This document shows positions 13,182-24,564 of a stretch of DNA of 64,000 nucleotides, in pieces. A program made the position numbers and the translations under genes. Under the pieces are notes generated by a model. The model had not been told where the DNA came from and did no database searches. It worked only from the letters and a program-made list of their open reading frames with translations. The number at the start of each line of letters is the position of its first letter. Positions within the stretch are counted from its first letter, which is position 1. Source of the stretch: Gyrodactylus bullatarudis (Eukaryota; Platyhelminthes; Monogenea; Gyrodactylidea; Gyrodactylidae); assembly GCA_012064415.1 (NCBI GenBank), contig SSNU01000096.1:295953-359952 (forward strand), in the 5' to 3' direction.

Positions 13182-13536
13182 ACAGCTCGACGACAATCTT
13201 CATTGGCGGTTATTCCAGTATAAACATAAATAGACGTAGAAGCCAACTCAATTATAATCATTATTGTTGTTGACGTTAGAAGAGGAGACAGTGCAGCGAG
13301 GCCTAGACGAAATTTTCCATGAAAATGGTATTTATCGAGGGAATATCAATAAAGTCGATAGCTCTCTCTATCCTTACAATGGCTTCACTTATCCCAATTA
13401 TCTGACAACAATAAAATTTATTAATAATAACAGAATTAAAAAAGATGCTTGTAGTACTACGAACACGGCATATGCCAATGATTGCATTACGTTCGGTCAA
13501 ATGTACATTGCATATTGTACTAAAAGTGCCTATTAA
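13182..13536 (+). CDS. Uncharacterised small gene, 3' part (two exons)
   Basis: The exon at 13280-13536 is open to a TAA and has balanced codon use (GGC CTA GAC GAA, GCC AAT GAT TGC) unlike the flanking AT-rich DNA. Its translation contains HENGIYRGN, LYPYNGFTYPNYLTT and three cysteines near the C-terminus (KKDACST, ANDCITF, AYCTKSAY). An upstream exon at 13182-13217, after a TTTCAG acceptor, splices in frame across a 62-bp intron (donor GTATAA) and adds SSTTIFIGGYSKEETV. I saw no start codon, so more 5' exons are likely missing. The family is not recognised. The Tyr/Pro-rich make-up without heptads suggests neither an enzyme nor a coiled coil. Confidence 0.4.
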
Positions 13537-14477
13537 ATTTTGTTTATATTAAAATTCAATACAGCTTCATTTCCAGTTATTATTAAATCAATGTCTATGT
13601 CTTTTTCAGTCGTGTCTCTCTCCCGAAGGAATTGAACCAATTATTTAAGTCAAGGTTTTGTTAAGTCAGGTCCGCAATCACTTTATTTGTAATTTCATGA
13701 CAAAAGAATAAAGGAGACTTGATGAAAAAATATGTATCCTTCAAATTCTTTATTCTGTGCTGTTTTATTTAAAGTGTAAATCACTCATTTTTCCAGAGAT
13801 CTTTTCTCCCCCAACTGTAGATTCAATTTAAAAACCCAAGTACAATATTTGTACTAATTTGTAAACAAAGGAGAGATTTTTTTTGATTGATTCAACATCC
13901 TTGATCGAGTTTCTGACTAGGAACGGGTTTCTTTTATCCTCTAATTTTCTCTTTTCCCACGATTTCCTTGTATTTAATTGACTTGGTTTAGCTGGCGAAA
14001 TACAAAAACTGTATTAATCAATGTCGTGAGCTTTATAGTTAAAGTATCTAGACTATCGATCAATAAGTAAGTAAAAATATATAAAAATTCACGTTTTAAT
14101 AAAAGTTGAAAAGGGAGCTTATGATAAGTAATGAGTTGAAATTGTATTTATAAAGGTTTAATCTTACCCCTCAAGAGGATTTCTGACAGAGTTGTAAGTT
14201 CTTTTGAAAAACCCAAAATTTTTCTATCTAAAATGCGAAAGGAAAATTCTGAAATTTGTTTTATTTGAATATTCTGTCATATTAACTTATATCAATGTTG
14301 AATTTTGTTTCCATCATATTAGACTTTTTGTTTATCGTCGAATCTTTCCTGTGAAATTCGTTTATGACGTAATTCTCAGTAGAATCCTTCTAAATATAGG
14401 CTTAGGTAATACCTATCCTAAAGGTTTGTCTAATTTGGTAATGGATATGTCGCTGATTGATACAGCTTTCAAATGGA

Positions 14478-14628
14478 TCCCACTGTGCCTTATACGCAAG
14501 AAACTCTTGAAGCATTTAGAAATCTTTGGTAGACATATACGCAAGTTTCGTCCTCTTTTTAACCCCACAACTGGGATTTGAACCTAGGACCTCTTGCGTT
14601 GTAGTTCTTTGAAATTTTCTAACTCTTA
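14478..14628 (-). repeat. Decayed copy of the hammerhead/B-box short element
   Basis: On the minus strand it has the same tRNA-like head with the B box GGTTCAAATCC (14574-14584), then GAGGACGAAAC and the tail ATTTCTAAATGCT seen at 59.8-60.1 kb. The part with CTGATGA and the left side of stem II has been deleted, so the ribozyme core is broken. Confidence 0.7.
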
Positions 14629-15097
14629 CAGCTAATACATATCTAATTTGTAGAGAATAAGGATTTTAGCCAGGATTCTGGGAGGGTAAATAAACTGTTC
14701 ACCATCCAATTCCTAATATTTATACTTAATATTGATACTTATTTCAACAGACGTCTAAAGAGGATGAAAATAATATTTCAAATTATTATATATCTCGGGT
14801 AATTTTCAACCATGCTTTTTTGAAGGGTTTATCAAATTCTGGGAAAAATAATTATGAAACAAGAGAAGAGAGTGCAACTAAATGATCTCTCTTCATAGAA
14901 CGATGGGAAAGAAAAATGTGACACTTGAATAATACAGATGATAGCAGTAACTACGTCAATTATAATTAATAAAGAGAAATTTCTTTTCTTTGATAGATTT
15001 CAAATAAGTTGTTTCAGTTTCACACTATGAAATATATAATATAATAGAATATTATGTATATTTAACCAAATAAAAAGACTCATTTTGAGAAAGAAAG

Positions 15098-15274
15098 AAT
15101 TTTCGACATGATTCTCTTCCTCAAATAGTGGAAATGCTTTGAAAGATGAAAGAATAATTCCAAAATTTAATTTGTAAAGAATTCTATTCTAAATCAGATG
15201 GTGTGTTTTTCAAACTTGTAACTTTTCTATTCGAATCTCTATGGTGTAGAGGAAGAGAATCATGTCGAAAATTT
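15098..15274. repeat. Short inverted repeat
   Basis: Two near-perfect 25-bp arms (15098-15122 and 15249-15274; core CGACATGATTCTCTTCCTC) are separated by about 125 bp. The palindrome has no recognised family. Confidence 0.6.
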
Positions 15275-15959
15275 TTTATTATTATTTTGGATTTGCGATC
15301 AGAATTCTCTATCATTTTTGAAATTTTCATGTTGGTTATTGAAAAAAAGTTAAAATTTGTTTGAATAAAAAATCTTGAATTATTTCTTGTCAAGAATTCG
15401 AAATTCAGGAAGATCGAAGAAGAGAATTTTTTCAAACCTTGAGTCGAAAAATCATGTTGATTTTGAAAGAATTTTGGGTGAATTAAGCAGGGAATCGGAT
15501 TTTTATGCTAAATCTGTATATAAGATTCATCTCATTATCGTGAGGGATTTGATTTCTTCAATCATTTCCCCTGCTTGAAGATCATTGAGATTTTAATGAG
15601 GAAATATCTGCTTAAAAAATGGAGGTTGACTTTTTAAGAAAACTTTTAAATCGGTTAAAAGTATCATGAAATTTTTCCATCTGATCAACAATCATCCAGA
15701 TGATAGACCATGATGTTATGTTGATCAAAATAATCTATGACTCAAGATTTTATTTTCATCATAAATCTGCCTGTGAGCTGAAAAAAACCAATTTTTTGAA
15801 AAACATATCTTAAACATTTTCTATTTAATAAGGGATTACGAACATTGAGTTCATTATAAGAATGTTTAGTTTGGGTGAAGGAGAAATTCTTCATAAATCT
15901 ATATAAACCAGACTTGTGTGTTCAAAAGAACTATTCCTATAACCTTCAACTACCCTGGC

Positions 15960-16050
15960 CTGTGTGAGCTATTTCACTTTTCTCTCCATTGTTACTATTT
16001 ACTTTTATCATTATCAAAGAGACACTACTGATGAACTTTTGAGAAATGTA
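15960..16050 (+). repeat. Copy of dispersed repeat ending in CTGATGA...GAAA
   Basis: It shares TTTCACTTTTCTCTCCA and the following TATTTA/TTTTATC blocks with copies near 24.2, 33.9 and 57.1 kb. It ends with CTGATGA (16028-16034) and GAAA (16043-16046). Confidence 0.5.
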
Positions 16051-16935
16051 CATTCGGTGTTTATATATCCTTTTTCTACTTTTCCAATACTGGGGTTGAC
16101 CAATAAGAGAATTTGGCTAGTTCTAAATTTCACAGCAAATTCAATCTTTTTGTTCTGGGGGTAGAATATTGAAATTAACGAAATTTTGATTGATGATAAA
16201 ATCTGATTTGATTTTTGAAATCCTTACGAAAAATTATTTATACTGACTGAATTTCGCTAAGTCTTATTTCCTGACATCCATGAGTTTCGCAGTGCACTCA
16301 GTACCTTTAGGACTGTGAATATCTATTTTCTAATCATCGAATGAATAATTTTGTCAAGAACTCTCAAAAGACTTGATGATAAAAATCAAAACCTGACTTT
16401 GTTATACACAATGGGTGGATTAGGAAAATGTAACATCAAAGCTTTTATGATTCAGTCAGGTGAAACCAAAGTATTCATTAAAACTTGAATGTGTACAACG
16501 AATTTTATTACATCTGTATAGCTAATAAAAGAGGAATAAATTAAAATCTTGAACTTGTATCTCTCTGCCTTCTCGCACTTGTCTTGACCCCTTCAATACA
16601 ACCACCAAGACATTCTGATCTTGGATCATGATTATGAAATTCATTGTGAGTTTTATTGTACTATTCATCCTGTGTAATGTATTTATTTAATTTATTCCAG
16701 TTGAATATAAAGTGTATCATGAATTATTATTATTACATGCTATCTACAGAACAAGAACTATTGAACTAGTTTTGATCCATATCACTACCCACACCACCCC
16801 ATTCCTGTAACCTCTAATTACACAACCCTGATCAAATAAGGGGGCTTATCAATTAAGGAGATGTGAATAATAAATCATCATTTGATGCAGTGCAGATCTA
16901 TATACTTTCTACAACATTTCAAAATAAGGTAAAAT

Positions 16936-17252
16936 AAGGTTTCACAAATCTACAGTACAAAACTAGAGAGTAGTCTTAACCCTTTCGGTGCCGATGGACA
17001 TATATGTCCATTTTCCAATTTTTTTGAACCTTCATAACTCTACCAGTTTGATAGGTTTCTGGATCAATTAAAGTTTAAATTGAAGCCCACAATGTGAACT
17101 AGTAATATTTTTGGCCAAATAATTTGGTATCTTCATAGCTAAATTTTGGTTTTCTTATAAAAATTGTGAAATAGCTTCGGCACCGAAAGAGTTAAAAGTT
17201 AGTAAAGAAAGGTTTCACAAATCTACAGTACAAAACTAGAGAGTAGTCTTAA
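16936..17252. repeat. 44-bp direct repeat flanking a MITE
   Basis: The same 44 bp occurs at 16936-16979 and 17209-17252 without a mismatch. Each copy ends in TTAA. The first TTAA is the left insertion site of the MITE at 16980-17191. Confidence 0.85.
16980..17191. mobile_element. piggyBac-type MITE with TTAA target duplication, 212 bp
   Basis: Flanked by TTAA at 16976-16979 and 17192-17195. The terminal inverted repeats are CCCTTTCGGTGCCGA and its complement with one mismatch. The TTAA duplication and CCC-type terminus are diagnostic of the piggyBac superfamily. There is no coding capacity, so a transposase would have to act in trans. Confidence 0.8.
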
Positions 17253-17929
17253 ACGTAAAAGATGATTCGTGTCAATCTGGAATTAAGTTCCTCCAAAAGG
17301 GATCTAGAGGTGTTGTTTAGGATCATTAGGTTAAAATTTTGGGTTGATTCCAAAAAGTAAACACGAAAATTTCCATTGATACCAGTAGATTTTCCATTTT
17401 TGATTCATCTTTTACGCTAGCTGCTATATCCAATGGATATATAATTCATCTTAAAATTTTATCTTGATCCACTTTTTCATCGAAAAACAAAATTGCAAAA
17501 ATGACTCATTTGACTTTATAGATTTGAACTGGTTTAAATCATAATAATGGATATTTTGGATCATTATCAAAAGATTTCACCATTTCCAAGAAAAAGTTCG
17601 TCTTTGGGTCGTAACCTTTAGAAATTTCAAAAATCTCATGTTCTTATTAAACTAGGCTTAGAATGCAGTTAATTTGGGATAAAATAATAAGGCTACTGAA
17701 TAACAGGGAGAATTACAAGATAATCATGGAAATACATCTTACCAATCGTATTCAAAGAGATCTCTCGCTCTTCGTTAAGTGTCGGCATATAATGAACAAG
17801 AAGGAGAAGATGATTGTTGTTTGGTAAAAACTTGTACTTACTTGTCAGGTCAATCAATAAAAAACAATAATGTTATTTGGAAAGATGAAATTGCTCGTTA
17901 CCTATTATTGTATTATTATTAGTATTTAG
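17253..17929. other. Non-coding stretch, nothing recognised
   Basis: AT-rich with stops in all frames. I see no element termini and no codon-like segment. Confidence 0.5.
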
Positions 17930-18142
17930 GCAAGGCAGATGAAACTCTCCTTTATCAATTGGATAGGCTTATCAGACGTGAATCATCTACCACTATCCCT
18001 TTAGAGAGAGAAAGAGTTGCATTACAATTTATTTATTGGTCTAGGGAGGATTGTGAAACGTTCATCAGGATTATTACTATTATCTTCCAACCTACTGGCT
18101 TACTTACTCTTACCGAGTGTTTTATCATCTATACGTTTCAAG
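17930..18142 (+). CDS. Candidate internal exon, unidentified
   Basis: An AG acceptor after a long AT-rich tract is followed by 213 open bases and an AG|GTACTC donor. The translation includes ADETLLYQLDRLIRRESST and REDCETFIRIITIIFQPTG and has mixed codon use. No partner exon or family was found. It could be a real exon, part of an old retroelement, or chance. Confidence 0.28.
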
Positions 18143-18197
18143 GTACTCAAGCCTAACTGGTTGAATAAATTAACCTAGAGGCAACTAGTTTAATTAA

Positions 18198-18470
18198 CCC
18201 TTAAAGTACCACAGTGTTAGTTCTATCACATGTCATTTTAATAACTCATTATTATTCATTCAGGCCTCAGAAAATACTTCGTTTACCATCCATTCGATAG
18301 GAAATTTATTAATCTTCTGGAATACGCAAAGATCTTGGCTCTATCATTCGTCAAACTCGCGCAATACGAATATAAAGAGAGTCGATTTAAAAAAAAATTA
18401 TTTTTTGTTTAAAACGTTTTTTTGAAAACCTACTTCCCGGGGTCATAGGTAGAAAGTAAGATAACTTTTA
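18198..18470 (+). mobile_element. TTAA-type MITE (CCCTTAAAGTACCACAGTG family)
   Basis: It starts at TTAA (18194-18197) plus CCCTTAAAGTACCACAG. The body shares long blocks with copies at 31614 and 60303 (TTATTCATTCAGGCCTCAGA, ATTCGATAGGAAATTTATTA), and its 3' part shares TTGAAAACCTA with copies at 53.7 and 63.9 kb. No clear right end was found, so the element end is approximate. Confidence 0.65.
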
Positions 18471-19318
18471 TCGAGGAATCATACCTCTAAAATAATTGCA
18501 TTGAAACAACTGAAGATTCGTAATCAGCGTATTCACAAACCATTGGATAGATAAAAGATTGAATACGAGTAATGAAAAAAATTCTCTGGGACTTTCAGGG
18601 TTAAACAGATTCCCACAAATATCTGTACCTGAAACAATGAATAATCGCAATTAATATGATGAAAGTTTGGTATTCGCAGCCTATTAAAAATTTGATAATT
18701 TTCAAAGTGACTCAAGAATTTTACCAACAAAAATTTACCCAGTGAATAAAACCAATTATTAATACTTCGTGTATTCTTCGAGCCAATCGACCTAAACCAA
18801 AAGCCTGACCGATGAAACCCCTGATTTTTTTGTCTTTTTTGAGGCAAAATAAAATTCCCTACAACTTTTCTCATACATATTTTCATTTGTTTTCAAGTTA
18901 TTTATAATTCGATAGAAAAATTATGAATTGAATTTAATCATTATTATTTAAAAACAAAACTTTCAAGTTGTAATGGAAAAGAAGGAATTAGAAATGAAAC
19001 CTGTAGAAAGGGTATGAATCATGGATTTCATCAAGTGATACTTTTATTCATTTGCTGATTCACTCTCTGGGTGTATGTAAGGAATGGATTTTTAATTGAT
19101 GAATTTTATGATTAAAAAGTACGAAAGAGGTTTTTTGGTAATACTCGAGATATGAACCGAATATTAAAGAAAATTGACTAAGTTCACTAAGGCAGTAACA
19201 AAATAGCAAAACTTTCAAAACATATATCCTTTTAGTAGTAATACTCGTGAGTGAGTTTATAAAAATCATTCATTCCACTGAGTAAGGTAGAATATTGCGT
19301 CTTAATGCGTGATCAGTA
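18471..19318. other. Non-coding stretch, nothing recognised
   Basis: The overlapping minus-strand frames here are low-complexity (F, N, L, I) and have no splice context. No repeats were recognised. Confidence 0.45.
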
Positions 19319-19806
19319 GGGCCTCAAAAAAATACTAATTTTGGTCTATTTTTATATATCTATAGATATCTATAGATAAAAGGCTGACTGAGTTGCAATA
19401 ATCTGCCCATCTTATCCCAATTTAAAGATATCTGGTACTATTTCTGTACTAAATTGTTGCCCGGGTACTTTTTAGTACTATTTTTCTGGATCAAGTCTCA
19501 GAGTATAGTATCCTTCAACTAGTGAACAACCAATCAAAATTATTGATGGATGGGTAACTAGCTAGCAGTATTTCATCGTGTAAGCTGATAGCAAGTCAAA
19601 AATTATTCCATAGAATTAAAAATTTAAACTAAATATGCGCTATAACAGTTAAATGGTGAAAAAATTTGACAAAAATCAGAAATTCTGATGACAAAAGATC
19701 TGAATAATTCAAGATTTTATTTTCTAGTACTTTATTTTTCAGCTCATGAGATACGATCTTTTATTGACATTCTTTTATTTTATATTTGGTACTATTTTTG
19801 AGGCCC
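19319..19806. mobile_element. TA-flanked MITE (GGGCCTCAAAAA family), full length, 488 bp
   Basis: TA dinucleotides flank both ends (19317-19318, 19807-19808). The termini read GGGCCTCAAAAA inward from each side. The TA target duplication suggests mobilisation by a Tc1/mariner-type transposase, though the ends differ from the intact Tc1 at 20776. There is no ORF of note. Confidence 0.8.
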
Positions 19807-20775
19807 TAGAGATCAACCATTCCATTATAATGGAATGAATAAAGTTAAAATCGTATGCCAATAATATTTCGGACCAATCAAATGCTCTCAGACCAAGCCA
19901 TGTTACGAGAGTGCGAGATCAAGAAAATTAGGATTTCTTTTCATCTTACCATTCATCTGAAAAGGACTATCATGTCACGAGTAAATATAAGATTTAGATA
20001 CACAATAGTTTTTCCATTTCAAGGTTTATTTTATATTCTTTGGGGGGAGCAATGTTCAGTGAACATTCTCATACATAAAATCTAGTGAAAACAAATCAAG
20101 AAAAACCCCATATCGTTCTTTTATACTTTGGAAACTATTAAAAGTTAAGAAGAGATTTAATTAAATTTAGAAATCAATTAGTCACCTGTAATTATCCTCT
20201 TTCATTTGACACTAAAATCATTTGACAGTCATGAAAAATGTAGAAAAATTATTTGGACCAACTTCAATCTGATTTTAAGATTATAAAAATCAATATACGA
20301 TACCATTCTGATCAGAAGTTAATTTTCTATCGATTGATCTGAAAATCTCAACATTTTGAAATTTTTCGACAAAATTTTATACCTGGACCCTAATAGACTT
20401 ACTTCTAAAGTACAATTTATTTATTGAAAAACTGTGAATATACACAAATGTATACAAATGAATGGAGGTGTAGTTTTACACTTCTCACCTGTATTATAAT
20501 AAATATTAGAATCATTTCAAGAAATTGAACTAGACTCCTATCTATAATAGAATATATCCTATATAGGAAAACAATAGTACTCTCTGGTTTAGTTGTCTAA
20601 ATGAATAATAAAATAAAGGGTTATTCACCAAGTTAGTATCAATTTTTTTATTATTTTCACCAATAGTATAATAGACCGGTATTATTTTCCAAAGTAGTAT
20701 CATATTTTTAAAATTTTCTCTTATTTAGTATCAATACTTAAAAATATTTCAAAAACAGTATAATGTACCAATATA

Positions 20776-22312
20776 TAGTGGTGGCCAAAAAAAAGTTTTC
20801 ACTTTAAAAACTTGTTGTTGTTTGGTTATTTTAAATGATATTTAGTTGCAAAATAGTTCATTCGGTTGAGCAATATATGCAAATATCTAATATAGTAATT
20901 TTTTTTCGATTTGATTCATTCATAAATACAAAATTAAGAAATTACCGTTTTCATTGAAATTTATATTGACAAAATAAAGTTTTCACTTTTTAAACTTTCT
21001 ACTTCTTGTTTGTGAGAAGATTTTTGAATTAGGAAAATTAATTCGCTGATCAGATATTTATTTGCAAGTATTCTTACATTAATTATTCTGAAACAAATTC
21101 AAAATGCAAATCGAAAGACCGAAGAATTCAAAACTAAGCAATTTTGAAAAAGAATTGGCGTCATCACTGAAATCAAAGGGTATCAGCCACCGTATGATTG
21201 CCAAAGAAATAGGATGTTCTTCAACAACCATAAACAACTTATTTTCTTCGAGAAAATCCAATCGAAAAAGAGGTCGAAAACGTATAATTCCTAATTCTCT
21301 TAAAAAAATAATCAGGTTGATGGCTGTCAACGGGAGAAAAACGACCACACAAATAAAACAACAGTTTAATTTGAAAGCTAGCAATCGAACGATTCGTCGA
21401 TTCTTAAAAAATGAACAAAATTTATATTGGGGAAAACCAAAACTGACTCCTAAATTATGTGAGAATGATAAAATTTCTCGTAAAGACTGGGCTTGCAAGA
21501 AAATTATCGAAAATCAAAATTGGGGAAAGGTAATCTTTTCTGATGAGAAGAAGTTCAACTTGGATGGGCCAGACGGTCTCAGTGTATGTTGGATTGACAA
21601 ATCTGTACCTAAGCCAACCAGGATTAAGAGAGGATTTGGTGGAGGAACTGTAATGGTATGGGGTTTTATAACAAACGAAAATGTTGGCCGTTTGGTTGTT
21701 GTTGATCATAAACTTGATTCAAATTTCTATCAAAAAGTTTTAGAAGAGAGTATTCTACCTTTTAAAGAGGAGCTCGTGAATTCAAATTTAATTTTTCAAC
21801 AGGATAACGCCCCTTGTCATCGATCAATTTCTACCAAAAGTTGGTTTCGAGAACACGGAATCATTTTGCTTGAATGGCCATCTAGAAGTCCAGATTTGAA
21901 CCCAATTGAAAATCTCTGGGGAATTCTAGCTCAAAATGTCTATGCAAATGGTAGACAGTTTAGTAATAAAGATGAATTAATAAAGTGCATATTTAGAGAG
22001 TGGAATTTAATAGAGAGAGAAACTATTATAAATCTCTATAGATCTATGCCAAAAAGATGCTTATCAGTGGTTCAAAATGATGGAGATTTCACTAAATAAA
22101 AGTGAAAACTTTATTTTGTCAATATAAATTTCAATGAAAACGGTAATTTCTTAATTTTGTATTTATGAATGAATCAAATCGAAAAAAAATTACTATATTA
22201 GATATTTGCATATAATGCTCAACCGAATGAACTATTTTGCAACTAAATATAATTTAAAATAACCAAACAACAACAAGTTTTTAAAGTGAAAACTTTTTTT
22301 TGGCCACCACTA
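20776..22312 (+). mobile_element. Intact Tc1-like transposon, 1,537 bp, 215-bp TIRs
   Basis: TA target duplication at 20774-20775 and 22313-22314. The TIRs span 20776-20990 and 22098-22312, each 215 bp with about two mismatches. The motif AAGTTTTCACTTT occurs near the outer and inner end of each TIR, the IR/DR arrangement seen in Sleeping Beauty-type elements. The two TIRs frame a single complete transposase ORF. Near-identical TIRs and an uninterrupted ORF point to recent insertion. Confidence 0.95.
21104..22099 (+). CDS. Tc1-family transposase, intact, DD34E
   Basis: 331-residue cut-and-paste transposase, the usual length for Tc1. The N-terminal part (about 10-110) is two helix-turn-helix (paired-like) DNA-binding units, with HRMIAKEIGCSSTTINNLF followed by a GRKR linker. 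The catalytic domain shows the first Asp in IFSDEKKFNLDGPDG, the second in FQQDNAPCHRS and the Glu in SPDLNPIENLWG; 34 residues separate the second Asp from the Glu (DD34E). Tc1 signatures GGGTVMVWGF and LLEWPSRSPDLNP are present. The TAA stop (22097-22099) already lies in the right TIR. The ORF has no frameshift or stop, so the enzyme may be active. Confidence 0.95.
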   Translation: MQIERPKNSKLSNFEKELASSLKSKGISHRMIAKEIGCSSTTINNLFSSRKSNRKRGRKRIIPNSLKKIIRLMAVNGRKTTTQIKQQFNLKASNRTIRRFLKNEQNLYWGKPKLTPKLCENDKISRKDWACKKIIENQNWGKVIFSDEKKFNLDGPDGLSVCWIDKSVPKPTRIKRGFGGGTVMVWGFITNENVGRLVVVDHKLDSNFYQKVLEESILPFKEELVNSNLIFQQDNAPCHRSISTKSWFREHGIILLEWPSRSPDLNPIENLWGILAQNVYANGRQFSNKDELIKCIFREWNLIERETIINLYRSMPKRCLSVVQNDGDFTK

Positions 22313-22822
22313 TATATTTTCAGACTTAGTATTAGTTTGTGGAAAAATAACTATAATCAGATCAATTTAAAAAATTTATTTGAAGATTTTTTCGGAGAGC
22401 TTTTTCAGTTGAAGCACATTGCAAAACTTCGTCAAAAGTACCCGAAGACTACCTTCCGATTTTTTACGAAATAACAGAATTGAAAAGAAATGTATAGTTC
22501 TGAATTTAATTTCTGTGATTTGGATAGTCTAAAGTCATCAAATCCTAAACCAAAGTCTGATTCATGTAAAAGAGGAAACCTTAAGAAGAAAAGAATTCGT
22601 TCAGTAGCCGAAAAGATCTTATCCTGATATCTATCAACGTTACCTATTTAATTTATCTTGAAAATATATATTGGTTTATACTGTTTTAGAAATATTTTTA
22701 AGTATTGATACTAAATAAGAGAAAATTTTAAAAATATGATACTACTTTGGAAAATAATACAGGTCTATTATACTATTGGTGAAAATAATAAAAAAATTGA
22801 TACTAACTTGGTGAATAACCCT

Positions 22823-23832
22823 AAAATAAATAACAAATAAGTATTAGAGATGGAGTAAGATCTAAGAATTTTCACAATTACAGCCAACCCATTTTTAATA
22901 AGAGATTTAGAACAATTGAGCAATAAATTTTATCCCACCTGAAAGTAGGATTCGATTATGGTTTTTTTTATTTATTTTAGCTATTCAAACTGAGGTTGAC
23001 ATGTGGCAGTTGAGTGAGTTTATACTCTAGGGACTGTGTGAGAAGTATTACATCTCAAATGAATACTTTAGTCAAGAAAAAGGAGCCCAAGAATTCTCTA
23101 CTTGATGGCGATGCTTTTTTTGGATTGGAAAAGGAAAAAGTCTAATCTAATTCTGAATAATCAGTCATTTTATTTGGTTTAATCTCTAAACTTGTAGATT
23201 TCTTGTCTCTCCCTCTCTCTAATCCATGAGAATAGCGCTCTTTTCAGTTTTAAGAGCTGATTAGATGTAATTAATATGCATTTGAAAAGAAAGTATATTC
23301 AAAGAATAGTAGTATAAAAATACTATACAAGGGGCAATATGAATGATTAAAAATACATAGGAAAATTGCACACACAGAGGAGAATGATACACTTTTTAAC
23401 CTGGCTAAGGGAAACCCTCTTGGATTATTATTACAGGCATATAGTATACATTGTATACATCTTCAGCATGTTATCTGGAGAAAAAAAATGGGGAAACGTA
23501 ATGTAATTTTGTATAATTAGAGAATAAAAAAAACACGAGAGAGTAATTCAGAGCTTAAAGATAAAATGATAATTATAATTTTTCAAATGGACTGAAAATC
23601 AATAATTCGTTTCTCTCTAAGCAGAGTCCTTTTTTATAGGAGAAAAGTGAAACAAATCTGACTGATTCCCAAAAAAAGGGAGGGGGTTAATTACTAACTA
23701 AACCTAATTGAGAATTAACTTTTTTTTACAAAAAACTCAATATTTTCTCTTCGGAAAGTCAGTCAACTTCATTTTTCGAATTCCATAATGAAATATGCCA
23801 TTGAGTTGTGAAAATATTCTGATCAAAAATCG
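22823..23832. other. Non-coding stretch, nothing recognised
   Basis: AT-rich, with A-runs and a G-rich AAAAAAAGGGAGGGGG tract near 23670. No gene or repeat family was recognised. Confidence 0.5.
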
Positions 23833-24178
23833 AATTTCGAAATAACACCAAATTTTTCATCTTTCGAATCAAAAATTTTATCGATTTCGATGATTCTAAG
23901 CAGTTATGTGCTGATATTCAAGATCTGGATTAGACAACGAATTCGAATTAGCTCGTATATACTGTATAGGAATCTATGTTTTCAAGAAATAATTAAGCTT
24001 TTAAATTTTGGATCATTCCCCTTCGTGATAATCGATCCATTTGAGATTTTCTGTGAATTTCTGCAGCTGAATTCGAATTCTTCGTTTAATGCTGATCTTG
24101 CATGCCAGCACATAACTGTTTGATGAAAAATTTTGATTCGAAAGTTGAAAAAGAGGAAATTTGGTGTAATTTCGAAAT
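23833..24178. repeat. Foldback element, about 115-bp arms
   Basis: The left arm (23833-23950) and right arm (24064-24178) are inverted copies beginning with ATTTCGAAATNACACCAAAT and sharing CAGTTATGTGCTG. The loop carries GGATCATTCCCCTTCGTGAT, which recurs in reverse at about 41700 in a related copy (41460-41760). Confidence 0.75.
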
Positions 24179-24179
24179 C

Positions 24180-24275
24180 AGTGGCACTACTTTAAAAGAT
24201 AAGAATAAAATGCAAGCTGAAAGAAAAACCAAAACTCTCCAATAAATAGGAAAAGTGGAGAGAAAAGTGAAAAAT
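24180..24275 (-). repeat. Partial copy of dispersed CACTGATGA repeat, abutting the foldback
   Basis: Reverse-strand match to the repeats at 33.9 and 57.1 kb (ACTTTTCTCTCCAC, GGAGAGTTTTGG, CAGCTTGCAT). It is cut at GCCACTG exactly where the foldback at 23833-24178 ends. Confidence 0.55.
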
Positions 24276-24564
24276 TATCTAAACTATCTATGCAACCTAG
24301 CTTTTTAGTACAACAATACATTTAGTATGAGTTAAGGTTTCTTCCTTTTAAATTAGGCAATGATTGAATTCAGAATAATAATGTTCTTGGTTTATATCTG
24401 ACTCAGTTATAGCTAAAATAAAGATTCAAGAACTGGATCGAATTAAAACGCAAACGTTAAAAGAAGCCATTACGAATTTGGAAACAACGCATCAGTAGAC
24501 TTTGGCACGTGACTATTTTTGGTCTTGTTGTCCATATTTTTATCAGTGAAAGTGAACCTTTTAA

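Larger units (their letters stand above)
13537..16935. other. Intergenic region with repeat relics only
   Basis: No convincing gene. It contains a decayed hammerhead/B-box element (14478-14628), a short inverted repeat (arms at 15098-15122 and 15249-15274) and a copy of a dispersed repeat at about 15960-16050. The long plus-strand frame at 14204-14581 runs through the decayed repeat and is not taken as a gene. Confidence 0.6.
20617..22822. mobile_element. Outer inverted-repeat element, interrupted by a Tc1 insertion
   Basis: About 160-bp terminal inverted repeats, nearly identical (left about 20617-20775, right about 22664-22822), start with AGGGTTATTCACCAAGTTAG on each side. A 7-bp AAAATAA is found outside both ends and may be a target duplication, although it is A-rich. 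Between the arms lie the inserted Tc1 (20776-22312) and about 350 bp of native interior (22313-22663) without a recognisable transposase. It is probably a non-autonomous or gutted DNA element. Confidence 0.75.

Noticed and set aside
14204..14581. 125-codon plus-strand frame
   Set aside because: Runs straight through the decayed hammerhead/B-box repeat; hydrophobic, A/T-driven composition and no splice or start context.
16560..16650. Coding-like stretches on both strands (plus: a leader-like LVSLCLLALVLTPS; minus: HDPRSECLGGCIEGVKTS)
   Set aside because: Neither has a start codon or a good splice site, and both strands cannot be favoured. Too short to decide.
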